Assembly (NCBI RefSeq): GCF_009849585.1
Contig: NZ_VCRN01000015.1
Coordinates: 39,979-103,978, forward strand
Origin: Bacillus sp. ZZV12-4809
GTDB lineage: Bacteria; Bacillota; Bacilli; Bacillales; Cytobacillaceae
Direction of reading: 5' to 3'
DNA length: 64,000 nucleotides
Shown here: piece after piece, positions 17,086 through 24,383 of the stretch
How the letters are laid out: every line of letters begins with the position of its first letter
How positions within the stretch are numbered: position 1 is the first letter of the stretch
Made by a program: the position numbers and the translations under genes
Notes under the pieces: generated by a model
Told to the model about the DNA's origin: nothing
The model's input: the letters and a program-made list of their open reading frames with translations, nothing else
The model's database searches: none

Positions 17086-17095
17086 TTAATTAACA

Positions 17096-17112
17096 ATTAA
17101 CAAAATGTTAAT
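17096..17112. promoter_or_regulatory. Candidate NrtR operator
   Basis: Perfect palindrome ATTAACA-AAA-TGTTAAT directly after the expected transcription start and just before the Nudix gene. Position and symmetry suggest an autoregulatory site of the first gene product (inference). Confidence 0.6.
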
Positions 17113-17131
17113 TAATAAGAGGTGAACCAAT

Positions 17132-17896
17132 TTGAAGAATAAGTTTATTACCCCGGACGGTTATACAAGTGATATTGCGGTTTTTACCATCACTTCTGAA
17201 CAAGTTGGAGAGTATAAACCTCCAAAAAAAGAGCTGAAAATCATGCTGATTAAAAGAAGTGAACTGGACCATGAAGGAAATCCAAATATGGAAGCAGGGA
17301 AGTGGGCTCTTCCAGGTGGATTTGTCCGGCCAGGAGAGACAGCTTTTCAGGCAGCAGAGCGAAGATTAACGGAGGAAACCGGAGTGGAAGGGTTGAAAAT
17401 AAAGCATTTTGGTGTTTATGATTCTCCCGGCCGGGATCAGCGGGGATGGATTATCTCTAATGCGCACTATGTTATCACTAATGAAGCGGTTTTAGGCAGC
17501 CGGACAAAGACTTATGATGCATCTGAGATTGAGTTATTTTCACTTGAAGAAGCAGTTGAACTTGATTTTGCTTTTGATCATCAGACCATTATCGATGATG
17601 CAGTCTGGTTTATTAAAAAAGACATGGCGCTGACAACACTGGCTAAGCATTTTCTTCCAAAAGAATTTGTGCTTTCTGAACTCCAGGGCGTCTTATTGAC
17701 GGTATTGGATGATCCATCGACCTCGACTGATGCTGCCTTTTTTAGAAAAGCACCGACACTGCCATTTATTGAAGCTGTAATGGAAAACGGAAGGCCAAAG
17801 AAATCAAACCGCTATTCAAAAACGCCGGCCCAGCTTTATCGATTCAATGACTTTCAGCCGATTGTGTCAGTATATCGAAACAAGCTGCAAGGGTGA
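17132..17896 (+). CDS. NrtR-like Nudix-domain regulator of NAD metabolism
   Basis: A 254-aa protein with an N-terminal Nudix domain and a C-terminal winged-helix segment (about 155-254), the NrtR layout. NrtR proteins bind ADP-ribose with the Nudix domain and repress NAD genes. The Nudix box at residues 63-85 is G-x5-E-x7-R-R-L-T-E-E-T-G-V; the first Glu of the REUxEE core is Arg78, so hydrolase activity is probably lost or weak, as in studied NrtRs. The start is TTG 17132 with AAGAGGTGA upstream. It heads an operon with pnuC and nadR, behind a palindrome. Confidence 0.85.
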   Translation: MKNKFITPDGYTSDIAVFTITSEQVGEYKPPKKELKIMLIKRSELDHEGNPNMEAGKWALPGGFVRPGETAFQAAERRLTEETGVEGLKIKHFGVYDSPGRDQRGWIISNAHYVITNEAVLGSRTKTYDASEIELFSLEEAVELDFAFDHQTIIDDAVWFIKKDMALTTLAKHFLPKEFVLSELQGVLLTVLDDPSTSTDAAFFRKAPTLPFIEAVMENGRPKKSNRYSKTPAQLYRFNDFQPIVSVYRNKLQG

Positions 17897-17926
17897 AAAT
17901 GCAAAATATTTAAGGGAGAGATTCAC

Positions 17927-18622
17927 ATGGGGATTTTTAAAAACTGGACCCGATTTGAAATTATATGGCTGATCACGTTTACACTGGTTAACATTTATCT
18001 ATTCTTTGCCTGGTCTGATTCACTTATTGGCCTGGTTTCATCTATAAGCGGCATGTTATGTGTGGTGCTGGTGGCGAAAGGGAAGATTGCAAACTATTAC
18101 TTTGGCATCGTTCAGACCTTAACATATGCTTATATTGCTTATGGTTATGGCCTTTATGGTGAAGCCATGCTTAATGCCCTGTTTTATTTTCCGGTACAAT
18201 TTATTGGGATTTATCTTTGGAGGCAGCATAAAACAAATCGTGGTGTTAAAGGGGAAGATGTACACGTTAAAAGCCTGACTAAAACAGGCTGGTTCTATAC
18301 ATTAGTATCCATTGTCATTCTTACAATTGGGTATGGGTTTTTCCTTAAATATTTAGAGGGGAATTTTGTCTGGACGGATTCAGCTACTAACGTTCTTTCT
18401 ATAACTGCGCAGATTTTAATGCTTAAGAGATTTGCGGAGCAATGGCTCCTCTGGATTTCCGTTAATGTATTATCCATTGTCCTGTGGGCGAGTGCCCTTA
18501 TCTCACAGGGTGGCAATGACTTTTCCATGTTAGTCATGTGGACTGCTTTCCTAATCAACAGCATTTATGGTTATATCAACTGGCGGAAATTATATATGAA
18601 ACAGAATAAGGAGGCTGTCTAA
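17927..18622 (+). CDS. pnuC: Nicotinamide riboside transporter PnuC
   Basis: A 231-aa membrane protein with about seven helices, a full PnuC length. The family features include the aromatic segment KGKIANYYFGIVQTLTYAYIAYG cut here only by description: glycine/aromatic-rich third helix, then NALFYFPVQFIGIYLWRQ, and the QILMLKRFAEQWLLWI helix near 160-180. It imports nicotinamide riboside, which the NadR kinase traps as NMN. The binding site AAGGGAGAG precedes ATG 17927; the nadR ATG follows its stop codon directly. Confidence 0.93.
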   Translation: MGIFKNWTRFEIIWLITFTLVNIYLFFAWSDSLIGLVSSISGMLCVVLVAKGKIANYYFGIVQTLTYAYIAYGYGLYGEAMLNALFYFPVQFIGIYLWRQHKTNRGVKGEDVHVKSLTKTGWFYTLVSIVILTIGYGFFLKYLEGNFVWTDSATNVLSITAQILMLKRFAEQWLLWISVNVLSIVLWASALISQGGNDFSMLVMWTAFLINSIYGYINWRKLYMKQNKEAV

Positions 18623-19645
18623 ATGACAGTTGGATTTATTGGGGGGAAGTTTCTCCCGCTTCATCTTGGCCATGTGTATGCCATCGTTCAAGCTTCCTCC
18701 ATCGTTGATGAACTGTATGTTGTTCTGTCTCATAGCGAATTACGTGACAGACAATTATGCCAGCATTCTAAAATGCCTTATATCCCGCCTCAAATCCGCT
18801 TGCGCTGGCTTAGTCAATTGACTAAAGATATGCCGCATGTGAAGGTCATATCCATTAAAGACAATCAGGGGGATGAGGATTACAACTGGGCAGAAGGGGC
18901 ATTGGAGATTAAAAAGACAATTGGAAAGCGAATTGATTATGTATTTAGTTCAGAGTATGAATATAACGAGATCTTTACTAAACTTTATCCTGAAGCGAAA
19001 CACGAATTAATTGATCCAAGCCGGAGACAGGTGAATATATCGGCAACAGCGATCCGCAATGAAGGCGTCTTTCATCATTGGGAGTACATTCCGGACTTTG
19101 TTAAACCATATTTCGTTAAGAAGGTTGTAGTAGTGGGAACCGAGAGCTGCGGGAAATCTACCCTGACGAAAAACCTTGCTAAAATCTACAACACTTCTTT
19201 TGTGGAGGAATATGGCAGAACGGTTTGCGAAGAATTAGGCGGCTGCGATGGAATTATGGTGAAGGAGGATTACCACAAAATTGCTTATGGCCATAAGCTT
19301 AGTGAAATTAAGGCGTTTGAAAAAGCGAACAGGGTTGTTTTTATTGATACAGAGGCAATCGTGACTCAGTTTTACTCCAGCCTATACAGCAATGAGCATC
19401 AAACAGTGCTGGATGAAATAGCGAACCTGCAGGATTATGACCTATGGCTATATCTTGAACCTGATGTGAAATGGGTGGATGATGGACTTCGTGTTCATGG
19501 AGAGAATGAAGTAAGGCTCCAAAACAACGATGCTCTAAAAACACTGCTGAACAACCATAAGATTAATTACAAAACCCTCAAAGGAGATTATAAGGAGCGG
19601 CTTCAGGGTGCAATAGGGCATATAGAAGAGCTGCTAAAACTTTGA
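18623..19645 (+). CDS. nadR: NadR-type NMN adenylyltransferase / ribosylnicotinamide kinase
   Basis: A 340-aa bifunctional enzyme of NAD salvage. The N-terminal nucleotidyltransferase has GGKFLPLHLGHV at residues 7-18 (HxGH: HLGH) and an ISATAIRN segment near 137 in place of the usual ISxTxxR. The C-terminal kinase starts at about residue 170 with Walker A GTESCGKST. It has no N-terminal DNA-binding domain, so it is an enzyme and not the regulator seen in Salmonella; regulation would fall to the NrtR-like gene. Its start abuts the pnuC stop codon, consistent with coupled translation. Confidence 0.92.
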   Translation: MTVGFIGGKFLPLHLGHVYAIVQASSIVDELYVVLSHSELRDRQLCQHSKMPYIPPQIRLRWLSQLTKDMPHVKVISIKDNQGDEDYNWAEGALEIKKTIGKRIDYVFSSEYEYNEIFTKLYPEAKHELIDPSRRQVNISATAIRNEGVFHHWEYIPDFVKPYFVKKVVVVGTESCGKSTLTKNLAKIYNTSFVEEYGRTVCEELGGCDGIMVKEDYHKIAYGHKLSEIKAFEKANRVVFIDTEAIVTQFYSSLYSNEHQTVLDEIANLQDYDLWLYLEPDVKWVDDGLRVHGENEVRLQNNDALKTLLNNHKINYKTLKGDYKERLQGAIGHIEELLKL

Positions 19646-19707
19646 ATAAGTGATTGACAAAAACAATAATATTATTTATCCTTTTAAAAAACCAAATGAA
19701 ATGCTTT

Positions 19708-19776
19708 CATTCGTATAACTCCAATAATATGGTTTGGAGGTCTCTACCAGGAACCTATAATTCCTGATTACGAAGA
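19708..19776 (+). promoter_or_regulatory. Adenine riboswitch aptamer (purine class)
   Basis: Purine-class signature: P1 TTCGTA (19710-19715) / TACGAA (19769-19774), ATATGG and TCTACC junction and loop elements in the correct order. The discriminating junction base is T (in GATTACG), where guanine aptamers carry C, so adenine is the expected ligand. The sequence closely resembles the B. subtilis pbuE leader from memory. Confidence 0.92.
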
Positions 19777-19823
19777 AGATACATGTGCTGTATTTTCTTC
19801 GTAATCAGGAATTTTTTTTTTGT
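19759..19823 (+). terminator. Riboswitch-controlled leader terminator
   Basis: A 19-bp perfect stem (19759-19777 with 19795-19813) followed by a long T run. Its 5' arm contains the 3' strand of the aptamer P1, so adenine binding should block the terminator and turn the gene ON, as in pbuE. Confidence 0.9.
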
Positions 19824-19845
19824 AAAAAATCTAGGAGGTCAAGCT

Positions 19846-20847
19846 ATGAATTTTACTAATATGCCTAAAATTGAACTTCACTGCCATTTGGACGGAAGTG
19901 TAAGACCTGAAACCATCATAGATATCGCGGAAAGAGATGGCATCAGCCTGCCTTCTTTTGATAAAGAAAAAATCAAAGGAGAACTAATTGCCCCGTTGGA
20001 TTGCGAATCTTTGGATGAATATCTAAAAAGATTCTCCATTCCTAACTTGGTCATGCAGTCAAAGGAAAATTTAAAAAGAATTTCCTTTGAGCTTTTTGAA
20101 GATGCAGCAAATGAAAATGTGAAGTACATGGAGGTGCGCTTTGCCCCTTTACTTCATACGCGGAAGGGATTATCCGTAGAAAAAATCATCCAAAGTGTGA
20201 TTGAAGGGATAAGAGAAGCTGAAGAAGTATTTGATATTAAAGGAAATATTATTTTATCATGCATGAGAACGATGAGTGCAGAAAGTGCATTTGAGGTCGT
20301 TGAAAAGGGAAGGGGATTCCTGGGAAAAGGGGTTGTCGCAATCGATTTGTGTGCTTCCGAGGAGGAAGGCTTCTGCGGGAAATTCATTGAACCGATCGCG
20401 CTGGCCAGAGAATATGGATACAAAGTCACCATTCATGCCGGTGAAACGGGAATCGGTAAAAATGTGCTGGAGGCCGTTGAATGGCTGGGAGCTGAACGAA
20501 TCGGACACGGTGTATTTATTAAAGACTGTGAAGAGGCTTACAAGCTTGTAAAGGAAAAACAAGTTGTGCTTGAAATGTGCCCAACCAGCAATGTTCAAAC
20601 GAAAGCGGTAAACCAATTTAGCGAACACCCAATTTCTGACTTCCATCGGGATGGAATAAAAGTAACAGTTAATACGGATAACAGAACAGTATCGGATACA
20701 ACGATGGCAAAGGAGTGTGCAATAGTTTCAAAGACATTCGCTATGAGTGATCAGGATTATAAGCACATATACACAAATAGCGTGGAAGCTTCGTTTGCGG
20801 ATGAAGAGACAAAGCAAAAGCTGATTGGATATGTAATGGATATCTAA
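19846..20847 (+). CDS. add: Adenosine deaminase family protein
   Basis: A 333-aa cytoplasmic zinc enzyme converting adenosine to inosine, feeding purine salvage. Zinc ligands and catalytic residues are visible: HCHLDGS near residues 11-17, HAGETG near 196-201 (His ligand and catalytic Glu), HGVF near 220 and NTDNRTVS near 277 (Asp ligand). The start is ATG 19846 with AGGAGGTC; an upstream in-frame ATG lies inside the riboswitch and lacks a binding site. Adenine control raises the alternative that the true substrate is adenine, since adenine deaminases exist in this fold. add genes behind adenine riboswitches are known, for example in Vibrio vulnificus. Confidence 0.92.
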   Translation: MNFTNMPKIELHCHLDGSVRPETIIDIAERDGISLPSFDKEKIKGELIAPLDCESLDEYLKRFSIPNLVMQSKENLKRISFELFEDAANENVKYMEVRFAPLLHTRKGLSVEKIIQSVIEGIREAEEVFDIKGNIILSCMRTMSAESAFEVVEKGRGFLGKGVVAIDLCASEEEGFCGKFIEPIALAREYGYKVTIHAGETGIGKNVLEAVEWLGAERIGHGVFIKDCEEAYKLVKEKQVVLEMCPTSNVQTKAVNQFSEHPISDFHRDGIKVTVNTDNRTVSDTTMAKECAIVSKTFAMSDQDYKHIYTNSVEASFADEETKQKLIGYVMDI

Positions 20848-20852
20848 TAAAG

Positions 20853-20905
20853 AAGGTGTCTGCCCTTAGCAAAAATTATTACGTTTGGGGGCAGACACCT
20901 TAGTA
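20853..20905. terminator. Bidirectional terminator between add and GNAT gene
   Basis: Perfect 13-bp stem AAGGTGTCTGCCC / GGGCAGACACCTT between two convergent genes. T-rich flanks exist on the minus-strand side (TTCTTTATT); the plus side is weaker. Confidence 0.7.
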
Positions 20906-20919
20906 AAGGATAGAAGAAG

Positions 20920-21423
20920 TTATTTTTCAGATGCAAATAACTTTAGATCTTCACCATCCAAAATAATGGTTCCTTCATAGTTCATGCCGATCTTTTCAAG
21001 CAGTGCTGAGGAAGAATGATTGTCTAAGGTTGTGATAGCCAATATCCGTTCCAGATCATGCTGGTTATGGCCATATTTTAATACAGCAGAAGCTGACTCA
21101 AACCCGTAGCCTTGCGTTTGATATCTGGATAAAAAAGCAAATCCAATATCTACATTGTCCAGAGTATCCCGTTTTATCAATCCGCACATTCCAATGGGAG
21201 TGTTTCCTTCCTTCCGTTCAACCATAAAGAGTCCAAAGCCCGCCTGAGAGTACATTTTCATGGGTCCGGTCACAATATAATTCTTTGCATCTTCAAGGGT
21301 ACGTACACCTTTATCGCCAATATAACGAATCCATGAAGGTTCGTTTAAAAGTTCGAGAATGAATGCTGCATCATCCGGTGTTAACCAGCGAAGAATCAAT
21401 CGATCAGTTTCAAGTACTTTCAA
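20920..21423 (-). CDS. GNAT family N-acetyltransferase (RimJ/RimL type)
   Basis: A 167-aa acetyl-CoA dependent acetyltransferase. It has the opening ETDRLILRWLTPDD typical of the RimJ/RimL-like group, the strand PIGMCGLIKRD, the acetyl-CoA loop region RYQTQGYGFESA (R/Q-x-x-G-x-G/A variant) and the NHSSSALLEKIGM stretch. The acceptor is unknown. Convergent with add, single gene. Confidence 0.88.
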   Translation of the reverse strand: MKVLETDRLILRWLTPDDAAFILELLNEPSWIRYIGDKGVRTLEDAKNYIVTGPMKMYSQAGFGLFMVERKEGNTPIGMCGLIKRDTLDNVDIGFAFLSRYQTQGYGFESASAVLKYGHNQHDLERILAITTLDNHSSSALLEKIGMNYEGTIILDGEDLKLFASEK

Positions 21424-21584
21424 CTATTTTAAACCTCGATCCTCTTAGGCTGTAACCATAAGTTTAAAATCATACTTTTTCAAATGCTATAACAAATATA
21501 TAAGTTAAGTTATTATATGGGCAAATTTTTAATTCCATTTTTTGGATTGGTAATTCTCCCATTGATTCACTAATGAGTTATCCC

Positions 21585-21648
21585 TGTAAACCTGTTAGCC
21601 TTGTAAGTGGCCTGTTTTTGCCTAAAAACTACAAACAGGAGGTTTACA
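21585..21648 (+). promoter_or_regulatory. Possible RBS-sequestering stem before the SleB-type gene
   Basis: TGTAAACC near 21584 can pair perfectly with GGTTTACA at about 21641-21648, and CCTGTT with AACAGG just inside. The 3' arm covers part of the AGGAGG ribosome binding site at about 21637-21642. No known riboswitch class is recognised. Confidence 0.35.
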
Positions 21649-21650
21649 AA

Positions 21651-22181
21651 ATGAAAAATTTAGTAACATTTGTTGCTGCCATTTCCCTCATTATGGGTTC
21701 ATATAGCATGTTTCCTGCAGATCATTTCGATGCTGAGACAGTGGATCAGAAAGCTCCAGAGACAATGACATATAAAAAAGTTGAAGTTGACGCGAAGGAG
21801 TCATCATCAACGGATCATCGATTCATTAAAGAGGAAGAAAAGAAGCTGCTTGCACGTCTTGTACAAGCTGAAGCAGAAGGGGAGCCGTTTGAAGGAAAAG
21901 TTGCTGTTGCTGACGTGGTTCTGAACCGTGTCGAGCATGAACAATTCCCGGATTCGGTCAAGGAAGTTATTTATCAGAAGAATGCTTTTGAACCAGTTCA
22001 AAATGGTTCCATCAATGAACCTGCAAGCAATGAAGCAGTTCAGGCCGTTGAGAAAGCACTCATTGATAAGGAGCAAAACGATGAGCTTCTTTATTTTTAT
22101 AACCCTGACACGGCTACAAGCCAGTGGATTTTTTCTCGAGAAGTAGTAAAAAAAATAGGCAACCATGCATTTGCTATATAA
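21651..22181 (+). CDS. SleB-type cell wall hydrolase
   Basis: A 176-aa exported protein: signal peptide at residues 1-25, then a Hydrolase_2 (SleB/CwlJ) domain from about 60 with EEKKLLARLVQAEAEGEPFEGKVAV (Glu as catalytic acid), VVLNRVEHEQFPDSVKEVIYQ and a C-terminal LYFYNPDTATSQWIFSR. These enzymes cleave cortex or cell wall glycan; lacking the SleB binding domain it resembles vegetative wall hydrolases. The start ATG 21651 follows ACAGGAGGTTTAC; an earlier in-frame ATG has no binding site. Descriptive segments here are motif fragments from different positions. Confidence 0.88.
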   Translation: MKNLVTFVAAISLIMGSYSMFPADHFDAETVDQKAPETMTYKKVEVDAKESSSTDHRFIKEEEKKLLARLVQAEAEGEPFEGKVAVADVVLNRVEHEQFPDSVKEVIYQKNAFEPVQNGSINEPASNEAVQAVEKALIDKEQNDELLYFYNPDTATSQWIFSREVVKKIGNHAFAI

Positions 22182-22182
22182 A

Positions 22183-22218
22183 GGCGCGTTCAGCATAAAA
22201 AGCTGCGCGCTTTTTTTG
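22183..22218 (+). terminator. Terminator after the hydrolase gene
   Basis: Stem GCGCG / CGCGC with flanking A and T tracts; TTTTTTT follows. Confidence 0.75.
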
Positions 22219-22306
22219 TTGCAGAAAAATGAAATTGGAGAAAGAATAAAAAAGAAAGATGGCCAAAATTATTAAAGGAATAATTCCAATTAGGGAGAGG
22301 GTTGAA

Positions 22307-22792
22307 ATGGAGATCATCGTAAAGAAATTATCTGAAACAGAAGTAGCGTATATCAGGCGTACAGAAAGTTATTTTGAGCCGCAGTATCATTGAGGAAGAT
22401 TGATTAGCTGGGCAAGCACCAATGGGTTATTTCCCCTGGCGGAATCTTTCATAGGTATTTCACTGGATAACCCTGAGCTGGTGGAGAGCAATAATTGCCG
22501 CCATGATGCGTGTATTACAATCCCTGAAGGATTTGATAAAAAGGGGGATAAGCAAATAATGTTTAAAAAGCCTGCTGCCGGGGATGATGCAATTTATCCA
22601 TTCTATGATGCATCTGATAAATTACGGTATGCCTATCAGTATATGTTTAGAGAATGGCTCCCAATTAGCGAATATGACCCTGATTACGATAGACATAACC
22701 TTGAATTTAATCTGAATAATCCTGCTGAAGATACAGAAGGGAAATGCAGAGTTGACCTATATGTACCGGTGAAAAGAAGGATTATCGGATGA
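22307..22792 (+). pseudogene. GyrI-like small-molecule-binding protein broken by a stop
   Basis: Reading from ATG 22307 (AGGGAGAGG upstream) gives 28 codons, then TGA at 22391-22393, then the same frame continues to a normal stop at 22790-22792, for about 161 codons in all. The downstream part carries the GyrI-like/AraC effector-domain features (GISLDNPELVE, NNCRHDACITIPEGF, EFNLNNPAEDTEGKCRVDLYVPV). The stop falls at a place where a Trp (TGG) fits the family pattern H-W-G, so a single TGG to TGA change is likely. A translation restart at TTG 22400 is possible but would lose the first strand. Confidence 0.8.
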
Positions 22793-22794
22793 AG

Positions 22795-23052
22795 TTACCG
22801 TTTATCCGATAAAACCAAAAAAATGCCGCGTCAAAGCTCGAGAATGATACCTCTTACCCATAAAATCAGTAATAAACGGCATCAAAGGACTGGTTAGGTA
22901 CCGTTTATCCAATAAAACCAGACATAAGCAGCGTCAAAGCTTGTAGTTGATACTTCTTATCCAATGGAAGCAGTAATAAACGGCGTCAAAGCTCGAGAAG
23001 ATACCTCATATCCAATAAAACCAGTAATAATCGACATACAAGCTAATGATAG
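22795..23052 (+). repeat. Degenerate 51-52 bp tandem repeat, five units
   Basis: Five units of 52, 51, 52, 51 and 52 bp start at about 22797, 22849, 22900, 22952 and 23003; each begins TAC-C/T-T-C-T/A-TATCC-like and shares a GCGTCAAAGCTNG core, and a decayed sixth may follow. Odd units carry CCGTTTAT and even units AATAAACGG, so neighbours can form a hairpin, giving a higher-order period near 103 bp. It lies between the broken GyrI gene and the Wadjet operon. No coding potential is claimed. Confidence 0.7.
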
Positions 23053-23222
23053 AAACACCTTATCCACTGCCAAGCAGGCCAAACTGCTGTCAAAATTCCG
23101 CATTCAATTGAAGTGCGTTAAAACTGATCAGTGTTACTGCATTTCCGCGTTTCCCTACTGCCCTATATATGCGGGAGTAATTTTTGCTAAACTCCCTCCC
23201 ATTTTCTTCTCGCTTAAATCCA

Positions 23223-23251
23223 TTACATCCATTCCACAACTAGTTTATAAT
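23223..23251 (+). promoter_or_regulatory. Candidate promoter of the Wadjet operon
   Basis: TTACAT (23223-23228), 17-bp spacer, perfect TATAAT (23246-23251), about 45 bp ahead of jetD. Confidence 0.6.
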
Positions 23252-23297
23252 AAAAATGATGTCTGCATGAGATAATTTCAGTCTCTAAGACACAAAG

Positions 23298-24383
23298 ATG
23301 TGTAAGAAGGTGAACAAAATCAACATCATTGAAACAAGGGTGAGAAGTTTTATTGATGATATTCAGCACCCGAAGCAAAAGAAGAAGTTAAATATAAACG
23401 ATTTAGAATTTCAGCTGCGAAAATTACTGGATGACTATTATGAACTGGATGGTTATTCCCTTTTTTATGAAGCCATTCTATCATTGCAGGATGAAGGGCA
23501 GCTGACTCCTATACATAATAATCAATACAACGGGAAAACACCGGCGTTGTCTTTATATTACTGGGTTAATGTGAAATCTCAAGCTGACAAATGGGACCGG
23601 CTCGAGATGATGAAGCTGAGTGATCTGTTCGATTTCTCATTTTATGAAAGGCACCCGGAGTGGCAGACGAAAGAGGAATGGGGCCGTATTCAGCGTTTAT
23701 ATGGTTTTCTCCAAACGAGCGGTGAACGGGAAACAGTTTCACTTGAAGAGAGAAGCCTGGAGCTGTTCGGCCACGAAAAATTTCTGCTGGATGGGATCAG
23801 TTTTCCTGATGGAAAGGGCTTTTTAGCAAGAATTGGCATATCTGAAGAGCAGCTCAAGGTGGTTAAATACGGGGAACCTTTTGTTTTTTGGATGAAGCAG
23901 GGAAAAAAGATCAAAGATATTCAGAGAGTGCTGATTGTCGAGAATCTATCATTCTTTCATACTTCAATTCAATTATTGGAAAGGGATCTGCTTGATTATG
24001 AGCCTGAACTCATCATATATGGAGAAGGAACTAAAATAGAACGCAGCTTTTCGTTTTTCTTTAAAATTTTCCCTGTTAAATCGTATCTATTCTACTATGC
24101 AGGAGATCTTGATGCGGCAGGGTACGGGATCATGACCAGGCTGATAGAAAAATATCCTGATAGCTGCATTCAGCCTGCATTAAAGATTTATCGTAAAATG
24201 CTGGAATGTCTTGATCAAAGAAATGAACAGAGATCAGGACAGTCTCAATATTTTAAATACCGTGATGCCTTCTTCAAGTGGTTTACGGAAGAAGAAAAAG
24301 AACTCTTAATGCAATTGTGGCATGAAAATAAACGGATTCCTCAGGAAGTCCTGACAATTGAAACATGGAGGAGATGGATGTGA
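23298..24383 (+). CDS. jetD: Wadjet protein JetD (Toprim nuclease)
   Basis: A 361-aa DNA endonuclease subunit of the Wadjet defence system, which cleaves small circular plasmids after SMC loop extrusion. The C-terminal Toprim part has E215 (VLIVENLSFF) and the D270-x-D272 pair (GDLDAAG), the metal-binding residues shared with topoisomerase VI. The N-terminal half is the arm/winged region. The ATG at 23298 has no clear Shine-Dalgarno; AAGAAGGTGA lies inside the first codons, so the exact start is uncertain. First in a D-A-B-C order with overlapping genes, as described for type II Wadjet loci. Confidence 0.88.
   Translation: MCKKVNKINIIETRVRSFIDDIQHPKQKKKLNINDLEFQLRKLLDDYYELDGYSLFYEAILSLQDEGQLTPIHNNQYNGKTPALSLYYWVNVKSQADKWDRLEMMKLSDLFDFSFYERHPEWQTKEEWGRIQRLYGFLQTSGERETVSLEERSLELFGHEKFLLDGISFPDGKGFLARIGISEEQLKVVKYGEPFVFWMKQGKKIKDIQRVLIVENLSFFHTSIQLLERDLLDYEPELIIYGEGTKIERSFSFFFKIFPVKSYLFYYAGDLDAAGYGIMTRLIEKYPDSCIQPALKIYRKMLECLDQRNEQRSGQSQYFKYRDAFFKWFTEEEKELLMQLWHENKRIPQEVLTIETWRRWM

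Noticed and set aside
22964..23275. 103-codon frame over the repeat array
   Set aside because: It runs through repeat units and lacks a ribosome binding site; repeats and open frame arise together by chance.
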